This document shows positions 21,418-34,464 of a stretch of DNA of 64,000 bases, one piece after another (within the stretch, counting starts at the first letter, position 1; every line of letters begins with the position of its first letter). This DNA comes from Embiotoca jacksoni (Eukaryota; Chordata; Actinopteri; Embiotocidae), in contig JAKOON010000042.1 in NCBI GenBank assembly GCA_022577435.1, positions 2,815,983 through 2,879,982 of the forward strand, given 5' to 3'. The translations under genes were made by a program, and so were the position numbers. The notes below the pieces were generated by a model. The model did no database searches, was not told the DNA's origin, and worked only from the letters and a program-made list of their open reading frames with translations.

Positions 21418-23059
21418 GTAGGACACAAACCAAACTGTGATACACGGACAACATTAAATATCACTATCCTAAAGATTTGAGACACTGAAAACTGTGAATG
21501 AGCATCAGACAACTGGTGTTAGAAGTATTTGATATAAAACAAGTTTACATGAGATTCTTTTTCTAGTCTTGTGGTTAAGAAGCATTTCGAGAGAAGAGAG
21601 CACTTTTAATTGATGAGACGTTGCGTTGTAGTTTTTTGGTGTACTATTGTTTTTATTCTAGTTTGAACCCAAACTTCTACGTGGTTTATCAAAGTAGGAA
21701 GTGCCTGCCAGTGATGGTTACTTCGTATTAAATTACTTATTTAATTAAGTCTATCAGAATTTTTTTACTTATTTTTTATTTTTTATTTTGTTGTGATTGA
21801 ATAGATTATGTTACATTTTGTATTTCTTCCGAAAACAGTTTCATGTGCAGTTGTGCTGTGACAAGGACATACATTTTTCTTTATGAAGTTCTTCTTAATT
21901 ACTTTAGTTTCAGTCAGTCGGGCTATCAAACCAGAATTAAGTTAAGCTTTAAGTGCATTAGGTTTTGGCAGTGGAACACAAGTGACCTTGAACCCTCTGA
22001 AGATCTGTGGCCATGTCGTTCTTAAATAAATTGAGAGTCACTTAAAGAGGGATTCAGAGCTATTACCTCATAATTGGGGGTGTGGCCACTACAGTAATTG
22101 GGCCACCATGTTTGAAACCTTAAAAATAAAAATGATAATACAATTATTAAAGTTTTGAAAGTGGCTGTATTACAGCAGCAAAAAGAGAGTCCGTCTTCAG
22201 ACTCACTCTCATAAAAGAAAAGAAAAAGCTCATCAATGCTTATTTGATGCACAGAAAGCAGGTTAGATGGAAAAAAAAAATACCTTGACTGTCATTCAAA
22301 TTATTTCCTTTGAAGTTTTATTTGACCCCAGACTGATAATGAGGAAAAGCACATAAAAAAAGAAGAAAAAAAAGAAAAGCTGAACAAGTCTGGAACAATC
22401 AATATTTTTAAGTGTCAACCAAGAACCTTCCTCAACTTCAAGGTCATGTCGCAAAAATCTTCAGCGTCGGGTCGCTGGAGTGCGTTTGGACGAAGTGCGT
22501 TTCTTAAAACGTGTCAGGCAATCTTATTCAATGGCTCTTTAGAATCTATTATTTTTGGTAGCACAGCACCGACCTATGTGGCTTGCATGCTATTGTAAAA
22601 TGGGATTAAAATCCCCTTCTCCCAAAAAATATTGTCGTGCGAGTGACTATGCCTACTCCAGTCATCAACCCGGCTGGCTGATAATTCTAAAATAGTAAAA
22701 GGGGTGGTGTGTTACCAAAATGTCTGCAGCACAACACTTGAAATGTCAACAAACAAGTGCTTCAGCCGTGACCCGAGGTGAACCTTGTCCGTTACACTTC
22801 TTGCTGGCTTTGAAGAGGGTTGATTGGCGTAATGAGCTTACCAAGTGGCTTCTGCTCTTTTCACAGCGTTTGATTCAGTCAGGTGAATTGCAGGACAGGA
22901 CCAGGAACAACCACACTTCAGGGATTGCCTTCTCTTTACCACTTTGTCAACGTAGTGGAGGCAACTCCCTAGGTTGAAGTTGTATTGGTCCTGAAAGAGC
23001 AAAAGGGCCGCAAATTCCCAGGCTGATATCGCTCTACAACATCGCCAACACCACCAGCA

Positions 23060-25850
23060 ATGGGCAACACCAAGAGCGGCGCTGTGTCCAAGGAGATCCT
23101 GGAGGACCTGAGGCTCAACACCAAGTTCACGGAGACCGAGATTGTCCAGTGGTACGAAAACTTCAAGAAGCAGTGTCCAACAGGCCGCATCTCGAAAGAG
23201 GAGTTTCAGACCATCTACAGCAAGTTCTTCCCAGAGAGTGATGCCAACACGTACGCCCAACATGTCTTCCGTTCCTTCGACACAAACGACGATGGCACAC
23301 TGGACTTCAAGGAGTACATCATTGCCCTCCACATGACATCGACAGGGAAAACCACCAGGAAACTGGAATGGGCCTTCTCGCTGTTCGATGTAGACAAGAA
23401 CGGATACATCACCAAGTCGGAGGTCAAGGAAATCTGCTCGGTGAGTTTTAGAGAAAGGGGAGCGATGCAGCGTCCTTGCAAACAGCGAGTCATGGTAGTT
23501 GGCAAACTCTTTGACTTCCCAAATATTTGGGGACTGTTTATAGGAACGTTTGATTACTTTGAATTTGGAAAGATGTTATGTTGAGGCTCAACATTAGCAG
23601 GAGCAAATTAAAGTATAGACAATCGCATCATCTGCGTAGAGGTTGATATTATATCTTTTAGAACAATTTTTAGATTAAGAATGATAATATGATGGTATTG
23701 CAAATACGTACTGACCTGAATTTTGTTATGGAACATTTCGGGGACTTTTAAACACCGGATTAGACTCTAAGTGATCGTGATAAACAGTTTAGGATAAATA
23801 AAGGCCTAAGCCATCAGAGAGTTTAGAGTGACGATAGGATGACAGAGTTTATATATATAGAATTAAGGGAGAATGACGACATCTAAATGTCTTCTTGGAA
23901 CAAATCAAACAATTGTCTTCCATTTAATATTTAATCTGTTAAGATTTTCTAATTCTATTTTGAAGACAAATAGCTACAGACAAGACTATCATCTGCATAC
24001 AGGGTGATTTGGGACAAATCACTTTGTGGCTTTTAGGTGTGTCATTGTTATTTTTAAGACATGTCTGCAATAATAATGTGTTATATCTCCCCACTTTGAC
24101 CACTATAAACTGTAGTGTGAGCACAGCTGATCTCTTTATAATGACAAACTAATAATGCCACTGCTTTTCCTGCTTAAACCTAAACCATTTAACATGTTTG
24201 AGGTAGAAAAGTGTTGAAAATAACAACTACTTTTCCTTTCTTTATTGTGTGCACTAAATAACCACAAAAGATTGAGTAATGTTAAGAGTAAAAGACAGTG
24301 ATAAGTATGATTTGAGACAAAAAAAACAAACAGATCCTTGTTTGGTCTGTTTGCAGTGTGTCTGAATAAGACAATTTGTCACTGATTTGATGGTCTTCAT
24401 TTTTTCAGCTTATGTCAGCTTTTCTTTAAGCCTTGCTGCGATGAAACGTGTTTGTGGTTTCAATGTTCACTGCACTTCCATATGTGATGAGATCATTCTG
24501 AGTCTTTGCTGAAATGTAAAATGCTTCAGGTGTTGATTAAATTTTTTGTTGACCCACAGAATACAAAAAGAGACGGGCACCCCAAATTCACTTTTAAAGG
24601 GCTGCTTAATTTTGATGTTAATTCTCGTAAAAAAAACCAACATAAAAATACTTTATTTTACCTATTTTATTTTAAAAATTGTACTTGCGGGCCTATTTAT
24701 AGCAAAAATGTTAATTTACAAGATTAGAGTTCATATAATCACAAAACAAAATCCAGATAGGCAAAAAGAGCTGGTTGGTTAATCCATGTCACCGCAGCAG
24801 CTCTTGCTATTTTTGTTCGTAGACGTGACAGACAGTTGCGATTAAAGGAGGGTTTTCGGTGTTCGGTGTTTCGGTGGGTTTCACTCCCCTGCGCTGTCAC
24901 AGAAGTAGAATATACCAAAGTAGAATTCATGTTGATTTCAGCTATGACACCTGAGAAAAGAGTGAATAATAATGTAAGAAATGGGACAAATAAAATCACT
25001 GCCAACCAAACTGAAACCTGAATTATTTTGTGTTCTTGACCCTTTTTTCCTTTTTTCTTTTTCCCAACAGTCGATTTTCAAGCTGATTCCCAAAGATGAA
25101 TTGGCTAACCTGCCTGATGATGAAAACACGGCTGACAAGAGGGCAGAAAAACTCTGGAAGTTCTTCGACAAGGGCGACAACGGTGAGACGAAATCGTGTG
25201 AATAGTGAAATGATTAGATGAGGCTCTTCCTCGAAGAAATAACTGTAGATACAACCAACATTTTGTAGCTACTGATAGATGGAAGGATCTGATGTATCTG
25301 AGGTACGCGACAGTCATATGGTTTATGATGCCGACATAGATGCTTTATAACAGACACAAATTCAGATTTAGCCCCAAAACAAATTATTTTAGCGCCCACC
25401 CAACACAAGGAAAAACAAAATATTTGAGAGTCACAGTTAAACAATAATGATGTTTGAGGATCCTCAAATTCAATGTAGTTATCTTCAAAACAGAGAAAAG
25501 ATGTGGGACATTTTCATTTGTGATAAAAGTATATTTTTACATTTTAACTCTTTCAAATCATTTGAAAGTCAAATCCATTAAAATGAATGCAGTATAATGA
25601 AGTATTAGGGACCTCATTAGACTGTTTACATTGTTTTTTTTTTTTATCAGCAATAGATGCTTGGTTGTGCAGTTAACCCATCTGATTGTAGAGCCAAAAA
25701 CTTCATGCCGTGTTGTTATGTTCTGGAAATAATCTAAACTGATCGCATCCCTTTCTGCGTCCAGATCGGGTGGCGGAGGGGGAGTTCATCCAGGGAGTGT
25801 TGGACAATGAAGAAGCTCTTCGTCTGATTCAGTATACGCCTGCGAAATAA
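23060..25850 (+). CDS. Visinin / recoverin-family photoreceptor calcium sensor (192 aa)
   Basis: Three coding exons, 23060-23440, 25071-25182 and 25765-25850, total 579 nt. Recoverin-family proteins are N-myristoylated calcium switches in photoreceptors that inhibit rhodopsin/opsin kinase. The N-terminus MGNTKSG gives the Gly2 myristoylation signal. EF-1 is degenerate with the Cys39-Pro40 that blocks calcium in this family. EF-2 has a canonical loop at D74-E85 (DTNDDGTLDFKE) and EF-3 at D110-E121 (DVDKNGYITKSE). EF-4 (D160-E171, DKGDNDRVAEGE) lacks the central Gly and several ligands and is probably inactive. The ending RLIQYTPAK and length of 192 resemble avian cone visinin more than rod recoverin, which is about 200 residues with a Lys-rich tail. 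I therefore call it the visinin-type paralogue (recoverin 2/3 in fish naming) without fixing a symbol. Exon structure and introns match the family. Confidence 0.93.
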
Positions 25851-26269
25851 CCCTTCAATCCAACAGATTCGCTGTATCTCTTATCCAGTCCTGTGTTTTT
25901 TTTTCCGCTTTACCCTTCACTCTGCATCACACAATGCCACCCGACGGCACCTTCACAAAACGTGACCGCAAACATCGGGTGTGATGTCGCCGCCTCATCG
26001 CTCCAAATTCAGTAACGATACAGAATCCATTACGGGTTTTGTTTTTTTCTAACATTTATTTACCAACGCATGTGTGCAAGTCTGAGCTGTTTGCACTGCA
26101 TACAATGAGTGTTTAAGCAACAAAAAAAAAAAAACAGGAGAGATTGCGGTTACCATAGCAACCGTTTCCAAATTTCAAAGCTTCACAGGAAGTGCTGTTT
26201 AACCAGCGTCTGTCTACCGCGAAGAAGACGCCGATATTCCCTCATGCATGTGAGAATCAACACGTCGAA

Positions 26270-26275
26270 AATAAA
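26270..26275 (+). terminator. Candidate polyadenylation signal of the visinin-like gene
   Basis: AATAAA lies about 420 bp after the stop. A second one is at 26707-26712. I cannot tell which is used. Confidence 0.45.
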
Positions 26276-26719
26276 ATGTGCACGTTCAGCTTTTTCTGCT
26301 TAGACTAGCTTTTTTCATCGAAACTGCGATAGATGGAGCACCTACATTATTTAGTTTACGTCTCTTAAAAAAAAAAGTGAATTATGAAGGTGTACTTTAG
26401 TAAGTCAAGCACACATTTTAAAATGATAACATGTCACGTGCATTAGTTTAATTATCATTAACCATGATATTTAACCACCACTGTTGTCTGCATGGTAACC
26501 AACGCTGTTTAATCACCGACCGACGGTGTAACTGCAGTAGGTGCACGTTCTTGTCTAACTTTGTGTCTTTTACACTCTTCAGTTCATCCATGTGGCACAA
26601 TCTTACACGTGTAACGTTGTAGTTAAATGGCGAATGAGGTGAAATAGATTTGTTCCATGTAACAACATGTAAACCTAAGTGTTTGTCCTGGATTATTTTC
26701 CTTTTCAATAAATCAAAAA

Positions 26720-29700
26720 CAATGAAATTGTAATAAAAAAATGAAGTTGTCAGAAGAGGTTTTTTAATTTCAAGAGTGATGGAAATTGCAACTGGAAATG
26801 GGGTTCAGTAACATTTTATATAAATCCAAATCCAATTTCAAGATGTACGACTCAAATCCGAATCTTGTTAGATAATTTGCTTGGACCAGAATAGAAACAT
26901 TTATTAATTAAGAGAGGATTTGCCGGACGTGAAGCATCACTAATCCAGTTATTTACCAACTCAAAACCGGATAGGTTTTAATTGTTAATTGTTAGCAATC
27001 AATTAATAGTTTTTTGAGACATTTTAGAGAAATTAGATTTGAAAAATGTACACGATAATTAATTTCAACACAAAGGAAATTCCCAGTATAATACTGCGGT
27101 GGCAGCAACTGTTTTGTCTGTTGTCTGAATATGTTGACCTTCAGACTATTAAAAAAACTCCCCACTTATTAATAAAGTCTAAATCTAATTTGAATTTTTT
27201 TTTTTTTTTTTTTTTTGGTAAACAACCCTGATTGTGGGATCAAGAGTGAAAAGCGTGAACATACTGTACATGATTATATGGGTAAAGAACTGAAATTATT
27301 ATTTAACATGTTTAAATTCTCCTTCTTCAATATATGAAGTTCTTAAAAAAAAAAAAAAAATTCGGGTTTTGTTCCTAGAAATAAAAACCAAACCAAATCT
27401 GCCGATGTTCTATTTAACAATGACCGCCAGCTTGAGTTACACAACACAAGCACAGATAATTGTCTCTTTAAAATATCCTTTCGTAATAAGAAAGACCTGG
27501 TTTACTTTCTCGTTCCACTTTCTGAGAGACATCTGCTTTGTTTTTTCTTGAGCACACATGCTGCGTGTTTCATTGTGAAGTCAAAAGGAGTTTCAAGGCT
27601 GAGAGGAAATTTATTTAATAAAATAAAATATTCACCTCTGAAGAAAACGGCACTTGTCAAAGATATTGCGGAGGCTTTCATGAACACAGTGTGTTGCAGT
27701 AAATTTATTATAGTTTTAGCAAGTAAATTAAATATAAATGAAGAGAAGATGTGAATCAGAAGCTAACATTTAACAAATCTATTATAACATGTAAAATACG
27801 CTGTTAAAAACGTTGCACCGGCCTGTTTATGATTAAGAAATGAATTTAACCCTTCACCTTCCACATGGTTGTATAATTCAATCTCATGATCTATATTTTT
27901 AATTCCTCTCCACATACAGTTCAGTGAACCGACAGCCCGTCTGTATTATGTCGATCTCTCCCTCTCGCTCTCTTGTTCTCCTGACTGGAGAGATTATTGA
28001 CATAATCTTCTGTCCAGCATTTGAAAGCATCTGTCTTCACATGCAAATCTCTCTGTTGCTGTAATCTTCGAGCCAAAGTCAGTACAATTCGTCTTCTGGG
28101 AACCATGAATACTTGGACATAAAAATTGAATGGCAATATATCCAACATACGTGAGCGTTTCAGTCTCGACCAAAGTGCTTGACCAACAATGGATTCATTA
28201 AGCCGGGCTCAGATAATTCAGCCCGATTTAGTCTTTGCCGACAAATTTCCCGAATGTGAACGTTGGGAACGACAAACCGGTCTTATGAAGTGACGTAACT
28301 GAAGACGGGGACACCACACAGCACCATGATGAAAAGTGCTAACACTGTTGACGTATCCTATGACGTCGACCGTCAGGATGACGGAGTTCCCTTTGTCAAG
28401 TATTTGTAAATGTGGCTGTTCGGACAAAGCGGCGACCGACAGTGACGTCACCCGTTGGTTTCCGAACGGCCGATATGAGTTCGGAATTTTGAACCCGGTT
28501 TCAATATGTGACCATATTTGGGTGAGATGGGGGAGGAGCCAGTGCTGGATCTGAATTGAAAACCTGACCATACTATGTCCCGCCCACCGATAGCTATAAC
28601 CTGAATGCACCAAAAGCCTGTCAATGGCATAGACACGCCCCCAAAAAAACGTCTTGTCGAACCTTATTTTCTAATGAATGAGGGGTTATTTCCAGAAAAC
28701 TAATAAGAAGGAGTGACTTTAGCTAACAACACCGAGATAACTGATGGACACATTTTATTCACTTTGGATTTGATGACAGAAGTTGAATGGGAGTCTATGG
28801 AGCCGGAGGCTTTTCGGAGCCGACCTCTAGTGGCACTGGGTGGTATTGCAGCTTGAGGCACTTCCTGATTTTTTTAGACCCGGAAGCTGCATCCACTCTT
28901 ATATACATTCAATGGTTTGGAAAAAAAAATGCCTCTGCAGCCATGATTGACAGCTTCTTGAGCCCTCCTCCCTGACGACGTGCATGAAGGCGAATAATGA
29001 ACGGTCCAGGTCGTACTTGTAGTGTTGCCACTCTCCCGATGAAGACACGGCAAGAATTATTGTAGTTACTATCGTGAAAAAAACAAATATATCGTATTAT
29101 TATTATTATATATCGGAACAGGAAGAAACATCTGACAGAACCAGAGTCATACATATGCAGCCATGTGGTTCGACTGGGCTTCTGTTTAGGGTTTCCTTCG
29201 ACCTGGCCTGGCTTCCCCGGCACCTCCGGAAACCTATCGGGACAGATTACAAGGTCCTACTTAGGTATGTAGGTCCTGATTAGCTAAAATGTATAAAGGT
29301 GATAATGTGTGACGATTGCAGGCACTCTGTATTAATAGGACATGCAACAAATGTGGTTTGTGTTTATTTATCACCTTACTGAAGTGTAGGGGTTCATCAC
29401 ATGCACAGAGTAAAAACAACAAAAAAATGATATTATGCAAATAAGAACATTTTCATATGTTTTTACAACTTTTGAAATGTCTTTTTGAATACAGTCACAT
29501 CCTGTCATACTCCTCATGAGTCATGAAATTACATGCAATCCCTGAAAAAAAAATCCCTGTAAGACTGGATTTACTGGAAAAAACAAAAACAATAACTGAC
29601 ATTTGTTTCTCTATTTCTGGTAATACCGGGCCGTTTTTAGCAAGATAGATGTTGTGAATTAATCTTTGAAATTCAAAAGAAAATTGTCATTGCATAGCAT

Positions 29701-30335
29701 TACAAAACCAAGTTGTTTTATCCCCTGATTGCAGCGTACATACAGCCTGGAACAGCTGGTAGTATATTCATTGTGGTGGTCCTCGATATGTTCCCTTAAA
29801 ATGTCCTGATACAAATATTATCAGGGTTTCCAAAAAAACTATAAAACCATGTCGGCAGAGAAGCAAGTACTCTCTTTTTTTCAATGCTGCTTTTACAAAT
29901 ACTTTCTGAAAACTGTGTTCAATTGTTGTCTTTTAAATCTCCAGCGATCAATCTGTCACTAGTGGTGCTGAACCCACTGAGAACAACAACACCCAACTTT
30001 TTCAGCTCATCGCTTTTGGTTCTTCTGCTGCATACAGACTGGAGAGTTTCAACCGGTCACCAGCCTTCAGTATAAAAATGTAGGTTTTGGGACTTACATT
30101 CATTAAGTGACCAGAAACACGACAGCAGCGGGATGACAATGTTGACGTAGTAGCTTGCCTGGTAAGAGACGCATCGGAGGCTGTGTTTCCGTGAGTTTTT
30201 CTGCCCCCGAGTGGTCACAATTAACGTTGAAACTGCATATATACAAATAAAAACACAACGATTTTTGAATGTGTGTGTGTTCAAGTGTTGTAGTCCCAGT
30301 TTTCTGCACCCCCCCTCCCCCGTCCTCCAAAAGTC
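26720..30335. other. Intergenic DNA between convergent genes
   Basis: No coding exon recognised. It is AT-rich with long poly-A/T runs (27190-27215, 27346-27360) and a full-length-like copy of repeat family X at 28508-28916. The right end should contain the 3'UTR of the minus-strand gsg1l2-like gene. Confidence 0.6.
28508..28916 (+). repeat. Interspersed repeat family X, copy B
   Basis: It is collinear with copy A from GTGACCATATTTGG to beyond TGGTATTGCAGC. Homology may start earlier, at the palindromic GTGACGTCAC near 28442, since a similar phrase (GTGACATCACCCGTAGGTTT) occurs near 53970. It differs from A by several small changes and a short deletion around the AGATGGACCT segment. Confidence 0.88.
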
Positions 30336-31272
30336 TTAACAGAGTGAGTCCTCTCTGTCGTCCTGCAGAGCGTAATCTATCTCGTCCATCTCCCGTTCAC
30401 AGTCCTCACATCCTTCAGCGCAGCATCCCTCCACGACCACCACGCCACGAGGGTCCACCAGCCTTCCAACTCCACCACCTCCCATTGCCCCCACTGTTCC
30501 TATACCCATTCCCCCAGCTCCCACTCCCACTCCCATCCCGCCTATCCCGACTCCTCCCATGGCCCCCATTCCTCCTACTCCTCCCATGGCCCCCATTCCT
30601 CCGACTCCTCCCATGGCCCTCATTCCTCCAACTCCTCCCATGGCCCCCATCCCCCTGACTCCTCCCATAGCCGCCATTCCTCCCATTCCAACTCCCCCCA
30701 TCCCGACGCCAACAGTTCCCATGCTTCCGACTCCAATTCCTCCTCCTCCTCCTCCGAGCAGCGCTCCCCCGCACGCCAGCGGCCCGACAGCCGGTCCCAC
30801 TCCCCTGGGCCACAGTGGGTCGACGAGCGCCCCCTGCTGGCCGAGCTGAATCAGCTGGCTGACGGAGTAAACCCCCGCCCCGCCGGCTCGGACCACCTCC
30901 TCGTAGGAGGGGGCGCTGGTGGTGGCTCGAGCCTCATCCAGCTTCACACGGGCCCGATGCTTCATCTCGATGAGGGTCTTGGTGTAGGAGTTGAGTGTGG
31001 CCACCGCGGCCGCCATGCAGCAGCTGAACGAAAGCCACGCCATGCTGGGTGGAGCGAAAGATTTAGGAAAAAACAGGTTTGAACTTCGTTGTCGGACAAC
31101 CGGCCAAAAGAATTTGTTGGTTAAAGGTCGTGTCGAACCAGAAAGGGGTTCAGTTACGTTCTTGTACATGTTCACGCAGTATAGCTGGTTGCCGTAGCAA
31201 CTACTTGGATGGCTAATTTCCTGGCAAACATCTGGGAAAATGCCAGTCAGTCCCAACCGGGGTCACACAGCT

Positions 31273-31306
<34 letters not shown>

Positions 31307-33570
31307 TTGTACCATTGACTCCTGTCTCATAATATTGTAGAGCAGTCTATAGCAGTCATGTGACACATTTCACAAAATTTGCCATTTTAAATGCCTAACT
31401 TGAAATTTTATTTGAACTTTTTGGTTTCATACGGGATAATTGCTTTGGTTTGTTCGAACTAAAACTCACGTGAAGGACCATCCGTAGTCCCAAGTCTGTG
31501 GCCTCCAGTCTTTAGGTCCGATGCTCACGGTCATCTGAAACACCGTGGTGTACATCATGTGAGCGACCATCCCCATCAAACCTGGCCGAAGGAAAGACAG
31601 AGAGAGAGTTAAAACAATAAAAGAGAGCTCAGGTCTTCTATTTTGGAGATAAATTATCGGAATGAGTTTCTCTCTTTAGATAATCGTGTTTAATGGACAT
31701 TTAGGGGGTTTTCGAAGTAAATCTCAGCATTACCCGAGAGGACGGTGCACATGGCGGCGAAGGCGTTGATCTTGAGGGCGTTCATCTCCCTCTTGGCACA
31801 GAGGCACAGCGCTTCCACGCACATGAGCAGGAAGCCCATGGCCAGGAGGCCGATGTACATGAACTCACTGATGACGGACAGCCAGAGCACACCTTGGAGG
31901 CGAAGACGTGCATTTCGTTTGATTAAAAAACAAAAAACAAAAAATGTCAGGTTTTATTTTGTACATTGTGCGTCTTGCGAAGTGAAGAACTGGTGCGGCG
32001 CCAAACCTTGCGTCTCTCCCGGTGTCAGCTCAATGAAGCTGCGACACTTCTCTTCCTGGTCTTCACCTGACAACGAGACAATCCCAACAGAAACACGAGT
32101 CAGCGGGTTCTTGGAGTCGAGACCATCTGTAACGTTTTGAATGTCTTTCGAACGGTCAACATCGATTGTTTTTTTTGTTTTTTTTGCTGTAGAAAGACAC
32201 ATGTCATATACACATATATATATATATATAATCTCTGGCCAATGCTAAGAATGTCAACACATTATTAATCCTGGAAACAGAACAGAGATCTGCTTTAAGT
32301 CCACTTGATTTGACCTGCTGACAATCAATCTGTCAAAGTTTTATAGTAGAAGAATACAAGCCGGCGATTACTTTTCGTTTGCAGTATATCAGCCGGATAG
32401 TGATTCACGTATTATGTTTAACCGACACTACAAACAGTTCGCTGGTCAGCTGTTTCTGTAGCAACCCCTGAATTACCCCAACTGCCCTCCCGGTTATCGG
32501 AACAGCTTACGGTGTATATAAAAGGCGTTTTTTTTTTTCTTTTTCTAAATGTAGTACATGTCTTGTTAAATCAGTGAAGATGTTTTCTTAATTCTCTTCC
32601 AATTTAGAGAAAGAACTTAAATTTTGCATGAAGATCTCCACCTGTGGCGATTCAATCATCCATCATCGTCGGTGGAAAGTCCCTGCGGTTTAAAACGATC
32701 TCGCTCCGAGAGCTAACCTTCATTGTGTTTCTCGCAGGACAGCCAGAAGCCGGTGTGAAAGTATCTCAGCATGTACTTGTCCTCGCCCGTCTCCCAGAGG
32801 TAGTGGACGGCGTTTGCCAGCTGCTTCCTCTGTATCCTGGCCAGCTCCTCCTTCTGCAGCGGGGAGAGCGTCACGTTGGGGCTGGGGTTCCTGGGGTCCG
32901 GGCTCGGGGCCTCTGGACGAAAACAAAAAGAAGGCGGGACAGAGAGTGATGAATGTGATGCGAGAGAAAAGGCGACACCAGGGAACAAAAGCACAGGATG
33001 GAGCGATGAGAAAGCGGGTTTGAGAGTCCAGATAACGTAAAGTGTCGAGATTAGCAACAAAACTGAGATTACGGGAATCTCTGCCGGTCAAGTGTGAAAT
33101 GCTGAAACCCCAGAAAAAAAATACCAATGAAATATTATAGATCATCTTCAAAACAGAAGTTGGTGAGCGGCAGTGTATGAACCTAAACTCCATTTCCCAT
33201 TTACTCTGGTTTTATCGTCAGCTGACAATTTGAGTGCCCAAAAAAATGCAAGAAACTGCACAACGTTTCACATTTTACTTCTCAGTAAAGACAACGAATA
33301 TTGCAGCTGTACGGAGTCACATACGCTGCAGGAAACAAGATATTTTTGAAGCCGACAGCGTCCCCGGCCCTCACCTGTGGTGTACGGCTGGCTGTTGTTC
33401 TGCCCGCAGTTCTTCATCTTGACCGGCGACAGGCAGAGCGGCTTCACCACCTTGTGCGTCCCCTCGCACCAGTAGGAGGTGCAGAAGGCCGAGACGGACA
33501 GCGTGAGGGCCAGAGACGTGAGGGACAGGGACAGCAGGGAGCGGTTACGCCGGGACATGTTCTCCAGCAT
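30336..33570 (-). CDS. gsg1l2: GSG1L2-like tetraspan (claudin/AMPA-receptor auxiliary superfamily) protein, 476 aa
   Basis: Coding exons on the minus strand are 33570-33375, 32912-32718, 32066-32007, 31892-31734, 31581-31470 and 31044-30336 (1431 nt). MLENMSRRNRS is used as start; a second Met lies four residues on, and the frame is open further upstream. Helix 1 is LSLTSLALTLSVSAFC. The first extracellular loop has TSYWCEGTHKV, an NNS sequon and the claudin-type FHTGFWLSCE, then CRSFIELTP. Helices 2-4 are about 155-180 (YIGLLAMGFLLMC), 188-212 and 238-258 (MAWLSFSCCMAAAV). KDWRPQTWDYGWSF before helix 4 is typical of GSG1/GSG1L. GSG1L modulates AMPA receptors; GSG1L2 is hardly studied. The cytoplasmic tail is unusual: roughly 100 residues dominated by Gly, Met and Val in 9-residue repeats, then a Cys/acidic end (CCAEGCEDCEREMDEIDY). 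Human GSG1L2 lies near RCVRN at 17p13.1, matching the visinin-like neighbour here. The paralogue assignment is less sure than the family. Confidence 0.82.
30545..30700 (-). repeat. 27-bp coding tandem repeat in the gsg1l2-like tail
   Basis: About five copies of a 27-bp unit encode MGAMGGVGG-type nonapeptides (variants MRAMGGVGG and MAAMGGVRG). The flanks are Gly/Val/Met-rich without strict periodicity. Confidence 0.9.
30826..30840 (-). promoter_or_regulatory. CTCF-like motif inside the last gsg1l2 exon
   Basis: On the minus strand CCAGCAGGGGGCGCT matches all 15 positions of CCASYAGRKGGCRSY. It falls in coding sequence, so it may be codon-driven chance. Confidence 0.4.
31275..31302. repeat. 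(TA)n microsatellite in a gsg1l2 intron
   Basis: A pure TA run in the intron between the last two coding exons. A second TA tract lies at 32213-32230, in the intron between exons 2 and 3. Confidence 0.9.
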
Positions 33571-33833
33571 GTTTAACGTCTCGACTCGACGACTCAAAGG
33601 AGAAACGAGGGCGGTCGATGTTTTTTGTGTGTTTTTTTTGGCGAGCGTGCTTCGGCCCACGACTTCGAGACTGATCCCGGTTCAACAAATGGCCGCGAGG
33701 GGCCCGAGAGGTTCTGCTGACCAACCGGGACGGGGATCAGAAGATCGAGGGGCTTTTCCGTGACAATACGGCGAGCAGTTGTTGGGGTGATTGAGTTTGG
33801 CTCATGGACGATGGTCGAAAACAGAGAGAAAGT

Positions 33834-33878
33834 GAGGGAGGGAGGGAGGGAGGGAGGGAGGGAGGGGGGTGGGGGGGA
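33834..33878. repeat. (GGGA)n repeat followed by a G run
   Basis: About eight GGGA units then GGGGGGTGGGGGGG. It lies about 270 bp upstream of the gsg1l2 start exon and could form a G-quadruplex. Confidence 0.9.
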
Positions 33879-33879
33879 T

Positions 33880-34460
33880 TAGCGATGTTTGCGAAGTGGA
33901 ACGGAGGTCAGAGGGGAAGATGAAAGGTCGGGTGGAGAGATGGGCGGAGGGCGGGGTCAGAGGACGGCGCGGTGGAGAAAGGATGAAGCGCTCGGATTTA
34001 ATCACGTCCAGCGAGAAAGAGGGAAAAAGAGACAGATGTGCGGGCCAGAGGTTGCAGGAGGAACTCCGGCTCTTCCTCCCGCCGCCGTTTCAGTCAAAGA
34101 TCATCGGCATGACGAGGGAGAGCGAGCTCCTGGGCGTGACGAGGCGTTTGACTCGACACGTCTTTACCCCATGTCTCCGCTCGCGTCTCATAACTGTCTC
34201 CGTGTCCCCGACGGATGAAGATAAATATCTAAATCTTAAACCCGCGGCTTTTGCGACTAATCAGCGGCGCTCTCAGAGCACATCCCGTTCCAGAACCTGT
34301 TCCTCCACCTCATCGGGGAGGGATTGAGCTCGAAGGAGTGATTAGTCGAGTATCTCACGGCCTACCTCCGGGTTTGGTAATCTGTGTTAATCTTGCCGGG
34401 GTTAGGTGGATGAGCTTTAAACCCAGTGACTCTCTTGTGGTGTTTGTCTGGACGAGCACC
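33880..34460. other. Moderately CpG-rich upstream flank of the gsg1l2-like gene
   Basis: It is richer in CG dinucleotides than its surroundings (for example 34060-34260) and has no conserved coding content. It may contain the promoter or a 5'UTR exon, but I cannot place a transcription start. A second possible minus-strand 5' exon end, with donor ACACG|GTGAGT, is at about 36447. Confidence 0.3.
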
Positions 34461-34464
34461 TAAG

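Noticed and set aside
30559..30849. Plus-strand Pro/Met-rich frame (PPMAPIPPTP repeats)
   Set aside because: Antisense of the gsg1l2 Gly/Met tail repeat. The minus-strand frame has in-phase splice junctions and homologous upstream exons.
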